A stretch of 64,000 nt of DNA from Streptomyces sp. NBC_01210. Lineage in GTDB: Bacteria; Actinomycetota; Actinomycetes; Streptomycetales; Streptomycetaceae. Within the stretch, counting starts at the first letter, position 1. Every line of letters begins with the position of its first letter. Under the pieces are notes generated by a model. That model searched no databases, was not told the DNA's origin, and saw only the letters and a list, made by a program, of their open reading frames with translations. Of the stretch, positions 34,860 to 43,615 are shown piece after piece. The DNA is taken from positions 62,001 to 126,000 of the forward strand of contig NZ_CP108550.1 in the NCBI RefSeq assembly GCF_036010325.1. The letters are read 5' to 3'. The position numbers and the translations under genes are program-made.

Positions 34860-35125
34860 AACCAGGGGCCGGCGCCCGGTCAGGTCGTGGCACCGGCCTG
34901 GCAAGGCCAGCGAGATCCACAGCACCTGCCCGGCCGGGTCGGTCACGACCTGCACGTTCACGCCGTGGCGACTGTGCTTGTGCGAGTAGTCGGCCCGGCC
35001 GTCGCCCACACGGTCGCATTCGGCGAGCGTCCCGTCGAGCAGTACGTACTCCGGCTCGTGCTCGCGCAGGGCACGATGCAGCCCGAATCGAATGTCGTCA
35101 ATCTCCGCCGCCGTCCTCACCCTGG
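34860..35125 (-). pseudogene. IS5-family transposase internal fragment
   Basis: EYVLLDGTLAECDRVGDGRA followed by DYSHKHSRHGVNVQVVTDPA and LPGRCHDLTGRRP is the central DDE region of IS5-type transposases. Both ends are missing and the frame breaks after RRP. No complete terminal repeats were found around it. Confidence 0.65.
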
Positions 35126-35388
35126 AGCGGCAGCGTTGAAAAGGCTCACTGAGTGCCGGCGTAACGTCGCCAGTGAGAGTAGCGTCGTCCGTCGTCGAGC
35201 TAGAGGAGCGGAAGCTCCGGTCAGCCCCGCGGGCAGGGCCGTGGGAAATGATCTTCGAGATCGCGGGAAACGACCTGTGAGTGCTGGCGCAAGGTGCCTG
35301 ATCAGCGCATTTCGTCGGTTCCCCCCGGTCGGGAACAGCCCAGTTCGAGCTGATCTCCTCACCCACCAACGACCCCGCGGACGACAGG

Positions 35389-35736
35389 GTGTTCTCCTGC
35401 ACGACCGAAGAGTCCCGCATCGCGTACGCGCTGCTCACCGAGATACAGCCCGGCGACCTGCTGCACGTCTCCGGAACCCTGGTCCAGCCCGGCGCTACCG
35501 GCGAGGCCGCGCAGCTCACCGTCGACGCCCTGGACGTCTTGGCCGCCGCACCGGCGCGAGCGCTGCGGGAGATGGTCCTCGACCGGTACGGCGACTACGT
35601 CGTGGTGTTCGACGCCGACACCGACGCCGTGCCCGTCTTCACCGCGCAAGGGCAGTGGGTCGGCCTGGCGGACAACCCCGACACCATCACCACCCTGATC
35701 GACATCCACGAGCGCGTGAACGGCGGTGACGCCTGA
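35389..35736 (+). CDS. OB-fold-like hypothetical protein, probably 5'-truncated
   Basis: GTG 35389 is the first start codon, but similarity seems to begin earlier (open from 35302: FELISSPTNDPADDRVFSCT). Core: LTEIQPGDLLHVSGTLVQPG, then LTVDALDVLAAAPA, which resembles a single-strand-binding or OB domain. The C-terminus reads VVFDADTDAVPVFTAQGQWV. A related broken copy lies at 45646-45958. IS debris directly upstream probably removed its beginning. Confidence 0.5.
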   Translation: MFSCTTEESRIAYALLTEIQPGDLLHVSGTLVQPGATGEAAQLTVDALDVLAAAPARALREMVLDRYGDYVVVFDADTDAVPVFTAQGQWVGLADNPDTITTLIDIHERVNGGDA

Positions 35737-35921
35737 TGGCTATGACCACCCCGCAGGCCCGAGCCGTCCTGGAGTGGTTCCCCGCCGGCCACCCCCGCGG
35801 CTCCTGGCCCGCCGACGAATACGCCGCCACTCAGCGTGCCCAAGGCAAGACGGACGCCCGGGTCGTGATGGACCTGGCGAGCGACCAGTTCCTCGTAGTC
35901 GCCGACACCACTCCCCAGTAG
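35736..35921 (+). CDS. 61-aa hypothetical protein
   Basis: ATG 35736 overlaps the previous TGA. TTPQARAVLEWFPAGHPRGS, then DARVVMDLASDQFLVVAD. Short alpha/beta protein at the head of the 36-40 kb cassette. A hairpin (CCGTGCCCGC at 35941-35950 with 35958-35967) follows it. Confidence 0.55.
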   Translation: MAMTTPQARAVLEWFPAGHPRGSWPADEYAATQRAQGKTDARVVMDLASDQFLVVADTTPQ

Positions 35922-35940
35922 CACCCGCGTACATACAGCG

Positions 35941-35967
35941 CCGTGCCCGCCTCCCGTGCGGGCACGG
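35941..35967 (+). terminator. Hairpin between the 61-aa gene and the phosphatase gene
   Basis: CCGTGCCCGC (35941-35950) pairs with GCGGGCACGG (35958-35967), 37 bases before the phosphatase start. Terminator or attenuator of the cassette. Confidence 0.55.
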
Positions 35968-36004
35968 CGCTGTCTGGCACGACACCTTCACAGAGAGGAT
36001 GAAG

Positions 36005-36664
36005 ATGCTCTTCCTCGTTCGCCACGCCGAATCCATCGAGAACGCCACCAAATACACCGGCTTCTACAAGAACCCCCGTCCGTGGACCGGGCCGGCCGCG
36101 CATGCCCTGTCCCGGGATGTTGTTGGCCTGACGCCCCGTGGCTTCCTCCAGTGCCTGTGGCTGCGGCAGACGCTGCGGGACCTGACCGGGCCCGACCCGG
36201 CGATCCGGACCTCGCAGTACCGTCGCGCCCTGGACACCGCCGCGCTTGCTCTGCCCGGCCTGCCCTGCGAGGTGACTGCGCTCCTCAACGAGCAGCACTA
36301 CGGCGCGGCCACCTACATGACCAAACGAGAGCTGTACGCCACCTACCCCGAGGGGACGCAGGACCGGCAGACCCGCAAGCACCTGTGGACGCCCCCCGGC
36401 GTCGGCGGAGAGTCCCTCGCCTGCGGCGTCCTGCGGCGGGCCACGGCGTTCGTTGACGGCCTGCACACCGCGTCCGGAGCGGATGTCGTGGCGTTCACGC
36501 ACCACACCGCGATCCTCGCGCTGCGCGCGGTCCTGGAGCGCCGGCCGGTGACGGAACTGGTCGACGAGGCCCGTGTGCGCAAGACACCCAACGCCGCGGT
36601 CCTGGTCTACGAACAGGCCGGCGGCCTGTTCCACGCCCGCGGCACCGTACAGCCGGACTGCTGA
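36005..36664 (+). CDS. Histidine phosphatase (phosphoglycerate-mutase-like)
   Basis: 219 aa from ATG 36005 (GAGAGG five to nine bases upstream; ATG 35999 is possible). The RHG catalytic start appears as MLFLVRHAESIEN, with Arg7-His8. The second catalytic His is in VVAFTHHTAILALRAVLE. An Arg pocket (TSQYRRALDTAALAL) matches the family. These enzymes remove phosphate from sugars, nucleotides or cofactors through phosphohistidine. It heads a cassette with a tRNA-synthetase-like protein, a kinase and a nucleotidyltransferase. Confidence 0.85.
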   Translation: MLFLVRHAESIENATKYTGFYKNPRPWTGPAAHALSRDVVGLTPRGFLQCLWLRQTLRDLTGPDPAIRTSQYRRALDTAALALPGLPCEVTALLNEQHYGAATYMTKRELYATYPEGTQDRQTRKHLWTPPGVGGESLACGVLRRATAFVDGLHTASGADVVAFTHHTAILALRAVLERRPVTELVDEARVRKTPNAAVLVYEQAGGLFHARGTVQPDC

Positions 36665-36677
36665 GGAGGCCGCGGCC

Positions 36678-37829
36678 ATGAACGTCGTGTACATCAACGG
36701 GCCCGTGCAGAACGGCCCCTTCACCATCGCCGGACGGCCGGGCAAGGCGGCCGGCATCCGCGCGGCCGAAGCACTCAACACGCTCCTTGGCGCCGGGCCG
36801 GTCCCGCATCTGTGGAACACCGTCACTCTGGCCGGAGACCTGCGCCACCGTGACGCCCCCGACCGGGACACCGTCGGCCGGCAGGAGCGGGAGGAACGCG
36901 CGATCGCCGCCAAGTACGCGCCGGGCCCGGCCCCGGCCGGTGGCGTTCTCACCGACACCACGCCCGCCGTGGCCGCCCTCGCGCTGGAGATGACCGAACG
37001 CCTCCTGCGGGAAGGCGCCCTGGCGGTTACTCCCACCGCAGTGCATCTCTGCAGCCGCTGCGGCCACATGACCGGCGCCGTCGCCCACGCCTGCCGGGCG
37101 TGCGGGCACCAGGGCTCCCGGCCGCACACCCGGCGGCTGCTGGTCTGGGACCGGCCCCCGGACGCACCAGTGCTCGCACGTGATGACTTCCACGCCTACC
37201 GGGCCCGGCCACCGGGACATCTGCTGACCATCGCCCAGAACGTCCCGGAGCGGCTGGTCCTGTCCCGCACCCGTGACCACGGCATCAGCCTCGCGCCGCT
37301 CGGGCTGACCGGCCTGGTCCTGGACCCGCGGGCCGGCGTGCACATCGCCGTGCTGGCTGCTGCTGCCCGGCACGGCGCCGGGCAGCCGGTGATGACGGTC
37401 ACCGAGAACGCCGCGGCGAACGTCGCTGCCTACGGGGCCCTGTTCTGGCGGCACAACGGAACGCGGCTGCGGTACGCACTGCACGGGCGCATCCCGTACG
37501 ACGACACCGCGGCGCTGCAGCGGCTCTGCGAGGTGCACCGCGTCAGCCCGGAGCTACGAGAGCTGTTCCTCGCCTGGTTCCTGCCCCTGTGCTCACTGCA
37601 CATCCGGGCAGGCATCACTCCGGCACAGCTCCCGGCCCTGCTGAAATTCTGGCGCCGCGCCCACCTGGCCCGGCCGGACACACCCGGGAGTGACGTCCTC
37701 GCCGAACTGCGGCGCAGCGTCGCGGCGGGTGATATGCGCTGGGTCATGGACGTGCGGACCCTGTCCCGGGCCATCCCCGAGTTGCCTGTCACCCACGGTT
37801 CCGCGGAGGAGCCGGGAGGAGCGAGTTGA
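36678..37829 (+). CDS. Class I aminoacyl-tRNA-synthetase-like protein with Cys4 zinc motif
   Basis: 383 aa from ATG 36678 (GAGGAGG). Rossmann-like start (VVYINGPVQNGPFTIAGRPG), a Cys4 knuckle (CSRCGHMTGAVAHACRACG, ~residues 120-138) of the kind found in MetRS-type enzymes, and a second half with a G-L-(x)-L-DPR segment (LTGLVLDPRAGVHIAVLAAA). I see no clear HIGH or KMSKS signature, so it is a divergent or non-canonical member, if one at all. Such orphan synthetase-like proteins can aminoacylate small molecules instead of tRNA. Coupled to the next gene. Confidence 0.45.
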   Translation: MNVVYINGPVQNGPFTIAGRPGKAAGIRAAEALNTLLGAGPVPHLWNTVTLAGDLRHRDAPDRDTVGRQEREERAIAAKYAPGPAPAGGVLTDTTPAVAALALEMTERLLREGALAVTPTAVHLCSRCGHMTGAVAHACRACGHQGSRPHTRRLLVWDRPPDAPVLARDDFHAYRARPPGHLLTIAQNVPERLVLSRTRDHGISLAPLGLTGLVLDPRAGVHIAVLAAAARHGAGQPVMTVTENAAANVAAYGALFWRHNGTRLRYALHGRIPYDDTAALQRLCEVHRVSPELRELFLAWFLPLCSLHIRAGITPAQLPALLKFWRRAHLARPDTPGSDVLAELRRSVAAGDMRWVMDVRTLSRAIPELPVTHGSAEEPGGAS

Positions 37830-38778
37830 TGAGCGAGAACGAGAACGGCTGGCGTTCGTCAAGAAGCGGACCGCCGCAGACGACGGCGCGGTGTACGTCT
37901 CCGCCGACAGAACGCGCTACCGGCGCACCGGTGGGGCCGAGCTCCAGTCGAAGGCAGAATTCCAGCGCCGGATCGCAAACCTCAACTACCCGGTCCCGCA
38001 CGTCCTGGAGGAGGGCGTCACCGACGACGGCCACTACTACGTCGTGGAGGAGTCGCTGGGCGACGAGACCCTGCACGACCGGGCGGTGGCGTCACTGGAC
38101 GGCGGCCGCGACCTGGCCGACGACGTCGCCGACACCGCCGCGCAGGTCGCGGCCCGGCTGCTGCGCGCCCAGGCCGCCCACCTTGTCCAGCCCACGGCCA
38201 GCGCGCTGCGGCAGTGGCTGGACAGCGCCGGGTTCACCCAGAACGTCTTCCAGGAGAACCCCGATCTGGACAACACCCGGACACACGTTGTGCTCGATCA
38301 CGCGCTGGACCGCCTGGGCACGGTTCCGCTGGTGTGGGGCCACCTCGACTACGGCCTGCCCAACGTCCTGTCGGCCGGGGTCATCGACTGGCAGCACCAC
38401 GGCCTGGTGCCCCTCGGATACGACGTCCTCCCGGCCCTGGAAATCATCGCCTTCAAGGGCGGCAACAAGGGCTACACCGCCGGCCCCGGCCAGCGGCGCC
38501 GCTACCTCGCCGCGCTGGACGACGCGAGCCTGAACGCAACCGGACAGTCGGCCAGCCAGAACCTTGGCGCCTACCTGCTCGTCAAGGCCCTGTTCTTCCT
38601 CGCCCTGATGCGGCCCACCGACCCCTCCCGTACGGACAAGCACCTGAAGTGGCAGTACCGCCGTCACCTCTTCACGAAGGGACTTGAGCAGTATGAGCGC
38701 ACCGGGACGGTCGATACCGCCCTCTTCCCCGGCCTCGAAGACTTCGCCGCTGGGCACAGCGCTGGCGACCATCCGTGA
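37829..38778 (+). CDS. Aminoglycoside-phosphotransferase-like kinase (start requires a -1 shift)
   Basis: The body (RTRYRRTGGAELQSKAEFQR; PHVLEEGVTDDGHYYVVEES; VWGHLDYGLPNVLSAGVIDW) has the APH/choline-kinase fold: catalytic loop GHLDYGLPNV and metal motif VIDWQHHG. GGGAGGAGCGAG points to ATG 37829, which also overlaps the previous stop, but that ATG is one frame off the body. Either a base is missing or extra near 37840-37860, or a -1 slip occurs in GAGAACGAGAACGG. The only in-frame starts are GTG 37690 (inside the previous gene) and GTG 37892 (no RBS). The enzyme probably phosphorylates a small hydroxyl or amino compound. Confidence 0.68.
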
Positions 38779-39790
38779 CCGCGACTACCTCCTGGACCGC
38801 GCCGGGGTGATCTTCAAAGTCATCGGCGATGTCCATCCCGGCACGCACTTCCTGGGGTACGTCAAGTACTACCCGGACGCCCGCGGTGACCGGGTGCTGT
38901 TCGGCCGGACGTACCGGCAGAACAGCGTCGTGTCCAAAGCGTTCGGGATCCTCGCCGACCGGCCCGAGTGCTACATCTACTCCCCCGCCGTGGGGTGCGT
39001 CATCACCGGCGTGCCCCGCGAGGACATCGTCACCCACTACTCCTGTCGCCAGACCCTCGCCGCACTGCACCAGGCCCCCGGCCTCCTGGGCCAAACGGCG
39101 GTCAGCGAGGACCTGCTCGCCATCATCAACTGGATCGTCGCGGCCGGCGCTGCGGACGTCGTCGGCGTGACCGGGTCCTTCCTGGTCGGCGCCTGCAACG
39201 CCCGCTCCGACATCGATCTGGTCTGCTACGGGCCGCGCGGCTACGAGGCGGCACAGGCCCTGTTCGCCGAACGCGCCCTCATCTGCCCGTACGAGGGCGA
39301 GACCCTGACCCGGCTGTACGTGCGGCGCGCCAAGTACATGGTGGGGGGAAGCTTCGACGCGCTCATGCGCCAGGAGGTGCGCAAACTGCAGGGCCTGACA
39401 GCCGGTGCGGGGGCGCACATCAACTGTGAGCCGCTGAGGGCCGACGGCGACAAGACGTTCGCCGGGGTGGTTGCCAAAGAGGTAGGGGCGATCTCCGTCT
39501 TTGCCCGGATCACGGATCACTCCGAGGGCCTGGTCACGCCGGCGTTCTACGGGATCGAGGTGGACACGGTCACGGAGTCCACGGTCGACGAGCCGTCCGT
39601 GTTCGCCCGCCGGATCACCCACCTTCGCAGCTACCTCGGTACGTACACGGGGGCGTTCCGCACCGGCGACGTCGTCTACCTGTCCGGCCGGTTGGTCCAC
39701 ATCCAAGGCCCCGATACACACAGCGGCTTCGGCATCGAGCTGACCCCGTGGTCGGCAGCCGAGTCCTTCCTCGCCAACCTGACCCGCTGA
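38693..39790 (+). CDS. Nucleotidyltransferase-domain protein
   Basis: 365 aa from ATG 38693, overlapping the kinase gene by 86 bases. The NTase core is at ~residues 160-180: VGVTGSFLVGACNARSDIDL, with GS followed by the metal-binding DxD of polymerase-beta-type enzymes. The N-terminal 130 residues (PGTHFLGYVKYYPDARGDRV) and a C-terminal OB-like part (LGTYTGAFRTGDVVYLSGRL) flank it. It would transfer NMP to RNA, protein or a small molecule; with the kinase and phosphatase a phosphorylated or nucleotidylated product is likely (inference). Confidence 0.75.
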   Translation: MSAPGRSIPPSSPASKTSPLGTALATIRDRDYLLDRAGVIFKVIGDVHPGTHFLGYVKYYPDARGDRVLFGRTYRQNSVVSKAFGILADRPECYIYSPAVGCVITGVPREDIVTHYSCRQTLAALHQAPGLLGQTAVSEDLLAIINWIVAAGAADVVGVTGSFLVGACNARSDIDLVCYGPRGYEAAQALFAERALICPYEGETLTRLYVRRAKYMVGGSFDALMRQEVRKLQGLTAGAGAHINCEPLRADGDKTFAGVVAKEVGAISVFARITDHSEGLVTPAFYGIEVDTVTESTVDEPSVFARRITHLRSYLGTYTGAFRTGDVVYLSGRLVHIQGPDTHSGFGIELTPWSAAESFLANLTR

Positions 39791-40124
39791 GCCGTGCGCA
39801 CGGCGTCCACGGCCCGCGTTCACGGCTGGCGGAACCTCCACCTGCACCCCGGCGACGATCCTTCCTGCGGCATCCGTATCCGGACCACCCCTGCGGCTGT
39901 GAGTGGGAAGACACCTGGCGCACCGCGCTCCACAAGGCGATGGCCGCGAGGTGGACATCCCCGCTCTGGCGCCCCTCGCCCTGGGTTCCCCCCGACGCAC
40001 GGAGGGCGCGGCGTGACCACTGCCCTCAACGAGGAGGCCGACGACGGCATCACTCGCGAGTGGCATGCAGTTCAGCGAGGAATTGGAGGTGCGTGCAGTC
40101 TTCCGGCGGTGTCAGGCTGCGCCG
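39791..40124 (+). other. Gene fragment, no intact gene
   Basis: GTG 39794 reads MRTASTARVHGWRNLHLHPG-DDPSCGIRI, and a neighbouring frame reads HPYPDHPCGCEWEDTWRTAL-HKAMAA. Both look protein-like but no single frame joins them, so a short gene broken by a frameshift is likely. No function can be assigned. Confidence 0.35.
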
Positions 40125-40862
40125 ATGAACCGTGAACAGATGTCCAGGATCGCTCATGCCAATCATCCGATCAAAGCTCCCCTCGACGACGATTCGGTGT
40201 GCGAACTGCTCGAGCGCGGGTTCTCCCAACCTGACGCGCGTGTGCTCGATCTCGGCTGCGGAGGAGGAGAGTGGCTCCTTCGGGCCCTGGCCACCAGCCC
40301 TCGATTGCGTGCCGAGGGCGTCGATATCTCTGAAGACGCGCTGGCACAAGCCCGTGAGGCCGCGAGCAGCCTCGGTGTCCAAGAACGCCTGGTCCTCCAC
40401 CACCAGGCAGCCGCCGACTTCGCCTCCTCGCACCCGTTCGACTTGGTGCTCAGCGTCGGGGCCGCCCACGCCTTCGGCGGCCTGCTCCCCACTCTCGCGG
40501 CGGCACGCAAGCATCTGGCGCCGGGCGGGCGCGTCCTGGTCGGTGACGGATTCTGGGAGAAGGAGCCGTCCCCGGAAGCCGTTGAGATGCTCGGCGACTT
40601 CACCGACCTGGCGACCACGTTGGATCGCGTGACCGCCGAGGGGTGGACTCCCGTCCACGGTCACGTCAGCACCCGCCGGGAGCTGGACGATTATGAGTGG
40701 GCATGCTGGGGGGCGATGGCTGCTTGGGCCCTGGACCATCCTGATGATCCAGACAGTTCCGACGTTCTCTCGACAGCCACCACCCGCCGATCCGAATGGC
40801 TGCGTTCCTTCCGGGACAGCTTTGGCTTCGTCTGCCTCGTCTTGCGCCAGACTTCCAGCTGA
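40125..40862 (+). CDS. SAM-dependent class I methyltransferase
   Basis: 245 aa from ATG 40125; an upstream ATG (40065) is possible. Motif I is ARVLDLGCGGGEWLLRAL (~residues 37-54), then VDISEDALAQAREAA (acidic loop), FDLVLSVGAAHAFGG and APGGRVLVGDGFWEKEPSPE. Substrate unknown. It ends the 35.7-40.9 kb cassette but may be independent, as 330 bases separate it from the nucleotidyltransferase. Confidence 0.85.
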   Translation: MNREQMSRIAHANHPIKAPLDDDSVCELLERGFSQPDARVLDLGCGGGEWLLRALATSPRLRAEGVDISEDALAQAREAASSLGVQERLVLHHQAAADFASSHPFDLVLSVGAAHAFGGLLPTLAAARKHLAPGGRVLVGDGFWEKEPSPEAVEMLGDFTDLATTLDRVTAEGWTPVHGHVSTRRELDDYEWACWGAMAAWALDHPDDPDSSDVLSTATTRRSEWLRSFRDSFGFVCLVLRQTSS

Positions 40863-41153
40863 CCCGGACCAGCTCCTGCTACGGCCACGTCAGCACCCGC
40901 CAAACTAGGCCAGTGATGTCCAGGCGGGCAGCCCCGGCATCGGACTCACCGCCGCGGCCGTCGAGTGACATCAAGACTCTTCGACATTGATCTTGGCTCA
41001 TGTCCTCAAGTAGCTCGCGAAGTCGTCGCGAAACGACATCCGCAGAACGTGACGCAGCCACTGCGCCAGAACGCTGACAGCTGCTTCCGTCGTCCGGGGT
41101 TTTAACGTTTGGCGGTGCCGTTCGACTCCTTCGACGTGAAGGGACAACAGTTA

Positions 41154-41408
41154 GTGCCCATCCTCGGCTTGGCACCTCTGGCATCGGTTGTCGCCATGGG
41201 GGGTCTGCCGTGGTTTGTGCTTCCGGTATCGGGCGTCTTGACCTTGACTGGTGTGGCGGTGAGTGAATGGCAGCGCCGTCGCACGTTGTTGGCGGTACTG
41301 AGGCACGCGCCGCGGGGCACCATTGTTGAGCAGGAGCCGGGTATCGGAGGGCCAGGTGTGCGTATTCGGGTCGGGGGTCCCGATTCACGGGCCCGCCGAA
41401 GGCGGTGA
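41154..41408 (+). CDS. Small membrane protein upstream of the sigma gene
   Basis: 84 aa from GTG 41154, with AAGGGA nine bases upstream; starts at 41109 are possible. Two hydrophobic segments (ILGLAPLASVVAMGGLPWFV; LPVSGVLTLTGVAVSE), then a basic cytoplasmic tail. Ends three bases before the sigma factor gene; could be a membrane-bound anti-sigma or sensor (inference from position). 40863-41153 contains no gene that I can support. Confidence 0.5.
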   Translation: MPILGLAPLASVVAMGGLPWFVLPVSGVLTLTGVAVSEWQRRRTLLAVLRHAPRGTIVEQEPGIGGPGVRIRVGGPDSRARRRR

Positions 41409-41411
41409 GCG

Positions 41412-42041
41412 ATGGCGGCAATGCGGCTCAGGCCGGAAGACCAGGATCGTGTGACGGCTCTGTTTGACGAGTTGTACGAGCCGATGCGCCGTCTTCTCTC
41501 CCGCCTCCGTGAGGGATCGGGATCAGATCCTTCGTCCGACCGTGACATCGTGATGGGTGCCTTTGAGGCAGCGATTGAGAACTGGGACGAGTTCAGCACA
41601 TGGGACGAACGGCACCAGAGGGCCTGGCTGTTCACCGTCTGCCGTAACCATCGGATCGATGAACTCCGACGCCGACGCCGCCTCCGTGAGCTTCTGGCAC
41701 AGGTGTGGGTGCTGGATCAGACTCTGGAGGAGAACCCAGAGCAGGTTGCTCTGGACCGCCTCGCGCTGGCCAAGTGCGCGGCTGTTCTGCGCAGCATGCC
41801 CCGCGCGCGGCGTGAGGTAGCGACAATGGAGTGGTTGTTACAGATGCCCAGGGATGAGATCGCCAAGGTGCTTGGCATGCGCCCGGGAACCATACGGGTA
41901 CACCTATCTCACGCACGCAAAACTCTGAGGGAAGAGGTAGGCCCCTACCTGTCGTTCCCGGTCAGCGCAGGCAACGACGATGGACCGAAGAGGAGGGAGC
42001 ATGAGCGGAAAGCGGCGGAACCCGTACGGGTTGACCGATGA
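41412..42041 (+). CDS. ECF-type RNA polymerase sigma factor
   Basis: 209 aa from ATG 41412. Region 2 (LFDELYEPMRRLLSRLREG; DIVMGAFEAAIENWDEFSTW; AWLFTVCRNHRIDELRRRRR) and region 4 (LRSMPRARREVATMEWLLQM; PRDEIAKVLGMRPGTIRVHL then SHARKTLREEV) are both clear. It overlaps the HspR-like gene at 42001, so the two are translated together. It probably directs a small stress regulon that includes its own operon. Confidence 0.85.
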   Translation: MAAMRLRPEDQDRVTALFDELYEPMRRLLSRLREGSGSDPSSDRDIVMGAFEAAIENWDEFSTWDERHQRAWLFTVCRNHRIDELRRRRRLRELLAQVWVLDQTLEENPEQVALDRLALAKCAAVLRSMPRARREVATMEWLLQMPRDEIAKVLGMRPGTIRVHLSHARKTLREEVGPYLSFPVSAGNDDGPKRREHERKAAEPVRVDR

Positions 42042-43143
42042 GGCCCCGGTCTACGTCATCTCGGTGGCGGCTCAGCTCTCCGGCCTGCACCCGCAGACGT
42101 TGCGCCAGTACGACCGCCTGGGCCTGGTCTCCCCGGACCGCACCGCCGGCCGGGGCCGGCGCTACTCGGCCCGCGACATCGAGCTGCTCCGGCAGGTGCA
42201 GCAGCTTTCGCAGGACGAGGACATCAACCTCGCCGGGATCAAGCGCATCATCGAACTGGAGAACCAGGTGGCCGTGCTGCAGTCCCGCGTCGCGGAACTG
42301 GCATCGGCCCTGGACGGAGCTGCCGCGGCCATGCGGCAGCGCGAGGCAACCGTCCACGCTTCCTACCGACGCGACCTGGTCCCCTACCAGGAGGCCCAAA
42401 AGACCAGCCCGCTGGTGGTATGGCGGCCAAAGCGGCAGGACCAGGGCGGGAGTGATGACGACAGCAGCACTGACGATCGACAGGACACACTGGAGGACCC
42501 GCACCTGTCTCAGGACGATGCAGGGGCCGACTCTGACGACGACCTTGCCACCTTGCTGCGCGAGACAGCACAGGAGCTCGGATCGCCCCCGCCACGTGAG
42601 GAGTTTGACGAGGACAGGCGCGAATTGCTGTCCTGGATGCAGGGCGGGGAAGCTGACACACCCGCCAGTAACCCATCCGGAAACCGTAGTTCGGGGGCTG
42701 CTGATCCACGAAGGAACAGACCGTACGGGTTGACCGATGAGGCCCCGGTCTACGTCATCTCGGTGGCGGCTCAGCTCTCCGGCCTGCACCCGCAGACGTT
42801 GCGCCAGTACGACCGCCTGGGCCTGGTCTCCCCGGACCGCACCGCCGGCCGGGGCCGGCGCTACTCGGCCCGCGACATCGAGCTGCTCCGGCAGGTGCAG
42901 CAGCTTTCGCAGGACGAGGACATCAACCTCGCCGGGATCAAGCGCATCATCGAACTGGAGAACCAGGTGGCCGTGCTGCAGTCCCGCGTCGCGGAACTGG
43001 CATCGGCCCTGGACGGAGCTGCCGCGGCCATGCGGCAGCGCGAGGCAACCGTCCACGCTTCCTACCGACGCGACCTGGTCCCCTACCAGGAGACTCAACA
43101 GACCAGCCCCGCTGGTGGTATGGCGGCGAAGCCACCGGAGTGA
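42001..43143 (+). CDS. Tandem HspR-like MerR-family regulator (two identical modules)
   Basis: 380 aa from ATG 42001 (GAGGAGGGAGC). Each half begins PYGLTDEAPVYVISVAAQLS / GLHPQTLRQYDRLGLVSPDR, the winged-helix start of HspR, and continues with QVQQLSQDEDINLAGIKRII and a leucine-zipper-like helix. HspR represses dnaK-type heat-shock genes at HAIR sites and normally has ~150 aa. Here two copies are joined by an acidic ~100-residue linker (SDDDSSTDDRQDTLEDPH). Since MerR proteins act as dimers, this may be a covalent dimer. Confidence 0.85.
   Translation: MSGKRRNPYGLTDEAPVYVISVAAQLSGLHPQTLRQYDRLGLVSPDRTAGRGRRYSARDIELLRQVQQLSQDEDINLAGIKRIIELENQVAVLQSRVAELASALDGAAAAMRQREATVHASYRRDLVPYQEAQKTSPLVVWRPKRQDQGGSDDDSSTDDRQDTLEDPHLSQDDAGADSDDDLATLLRETAQELGSPPPREEFDEDRRELLSWMQGGEADTPASNPSGNRSSGAADPRRNRPYGLTDEAPVYVISVAAQLSGLHPQTLRQYDRLGLVSPDRTAGRGRRYSARDIELLRQVQQLSQDEDINLAGIKRIIELENQVAVLQSRVAELASALDGAAAAMRQREATVHASYRRDLVPYQETQQTSPAGGMAAKPPE
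42022..42393 (+). repeat. 372-bp repeat, copy 1 (HspR module)
   Basis: Identical at every base to 42721-43092 (offset 699), including silent positions. Homology extends ~40 bases further with scattered differences and one extra C in copy 2. Confidence 0.95.
42721..43092 (+). repeat. 372-bp repeat, copy 2 (HspR module)
   Basis: Second copy of 42022-42393. Both stay in frame within one gene. A recent duplication or ongoing gene conversion; an assembly artefact should be excluded. Confidence 0.95.
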
Positions 43144-43367
43144 CCCCCCAGCAACGCCTAACTAAAGAACCGCGGCCACGGCCCCCGGCGAGCCGCCCCC
43201 AAAGACCGAGTCGTGGTCAACGCCTTTCCGGATACTGCTCGCCGCCAGCAAAGAGGATGTAGCGCGGACCGCGCACAGATGGAGCCGGGCTGCAGCTCTG
43301 ATGACGAGCCGTACGGCACCGACGACAAGCCGCTCTTGGGGCGGCGTCAACTGCAAGCGGCCACGAC

Positions 43368-43408
43368 GAAGCCCCGCACTCCCGGATCTCCCGGGAGTGC
43401 GGGGCTTC
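43368..43408. terminator. Perfect 18-bp hairpin terminator
   Basis: GAAGCCCCGCACTCCCGG (43368-43385) pairs with CCGGGAGTGCGGGGCTTC (43391-43408), loop ATCTC. 225 bases after the HspR-like gene; the rest of 43144-43615 holds no recognisable gene. Confidence 0.75.
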
Positions 43409-43615
43409 GTTGCGTTCCGGGGCCGCCGCAGCGTCAACTCCTCATCGACGTATACCGCGCGACGCGATCGGGTGTTGGCGAGGACATCGGACAGGAGGGC
43501 TCCAGTTTCCGCCACATCCCAAAAATCGTTCGTGCGTTCCTATTTGGGATGTGAGGCTTCTCTGGAACCGGCCTTGATCAGCCTGACCCGCTGATAGATG
43601 GGGGGCCACACAAAC

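Noticed and set aside
41962..43098. 378-codon minus-strand frame over the HspR-like gene
   Set aside because: Duplicated like the gene itself, so it only reflects the DNA repeat; no domain seen.
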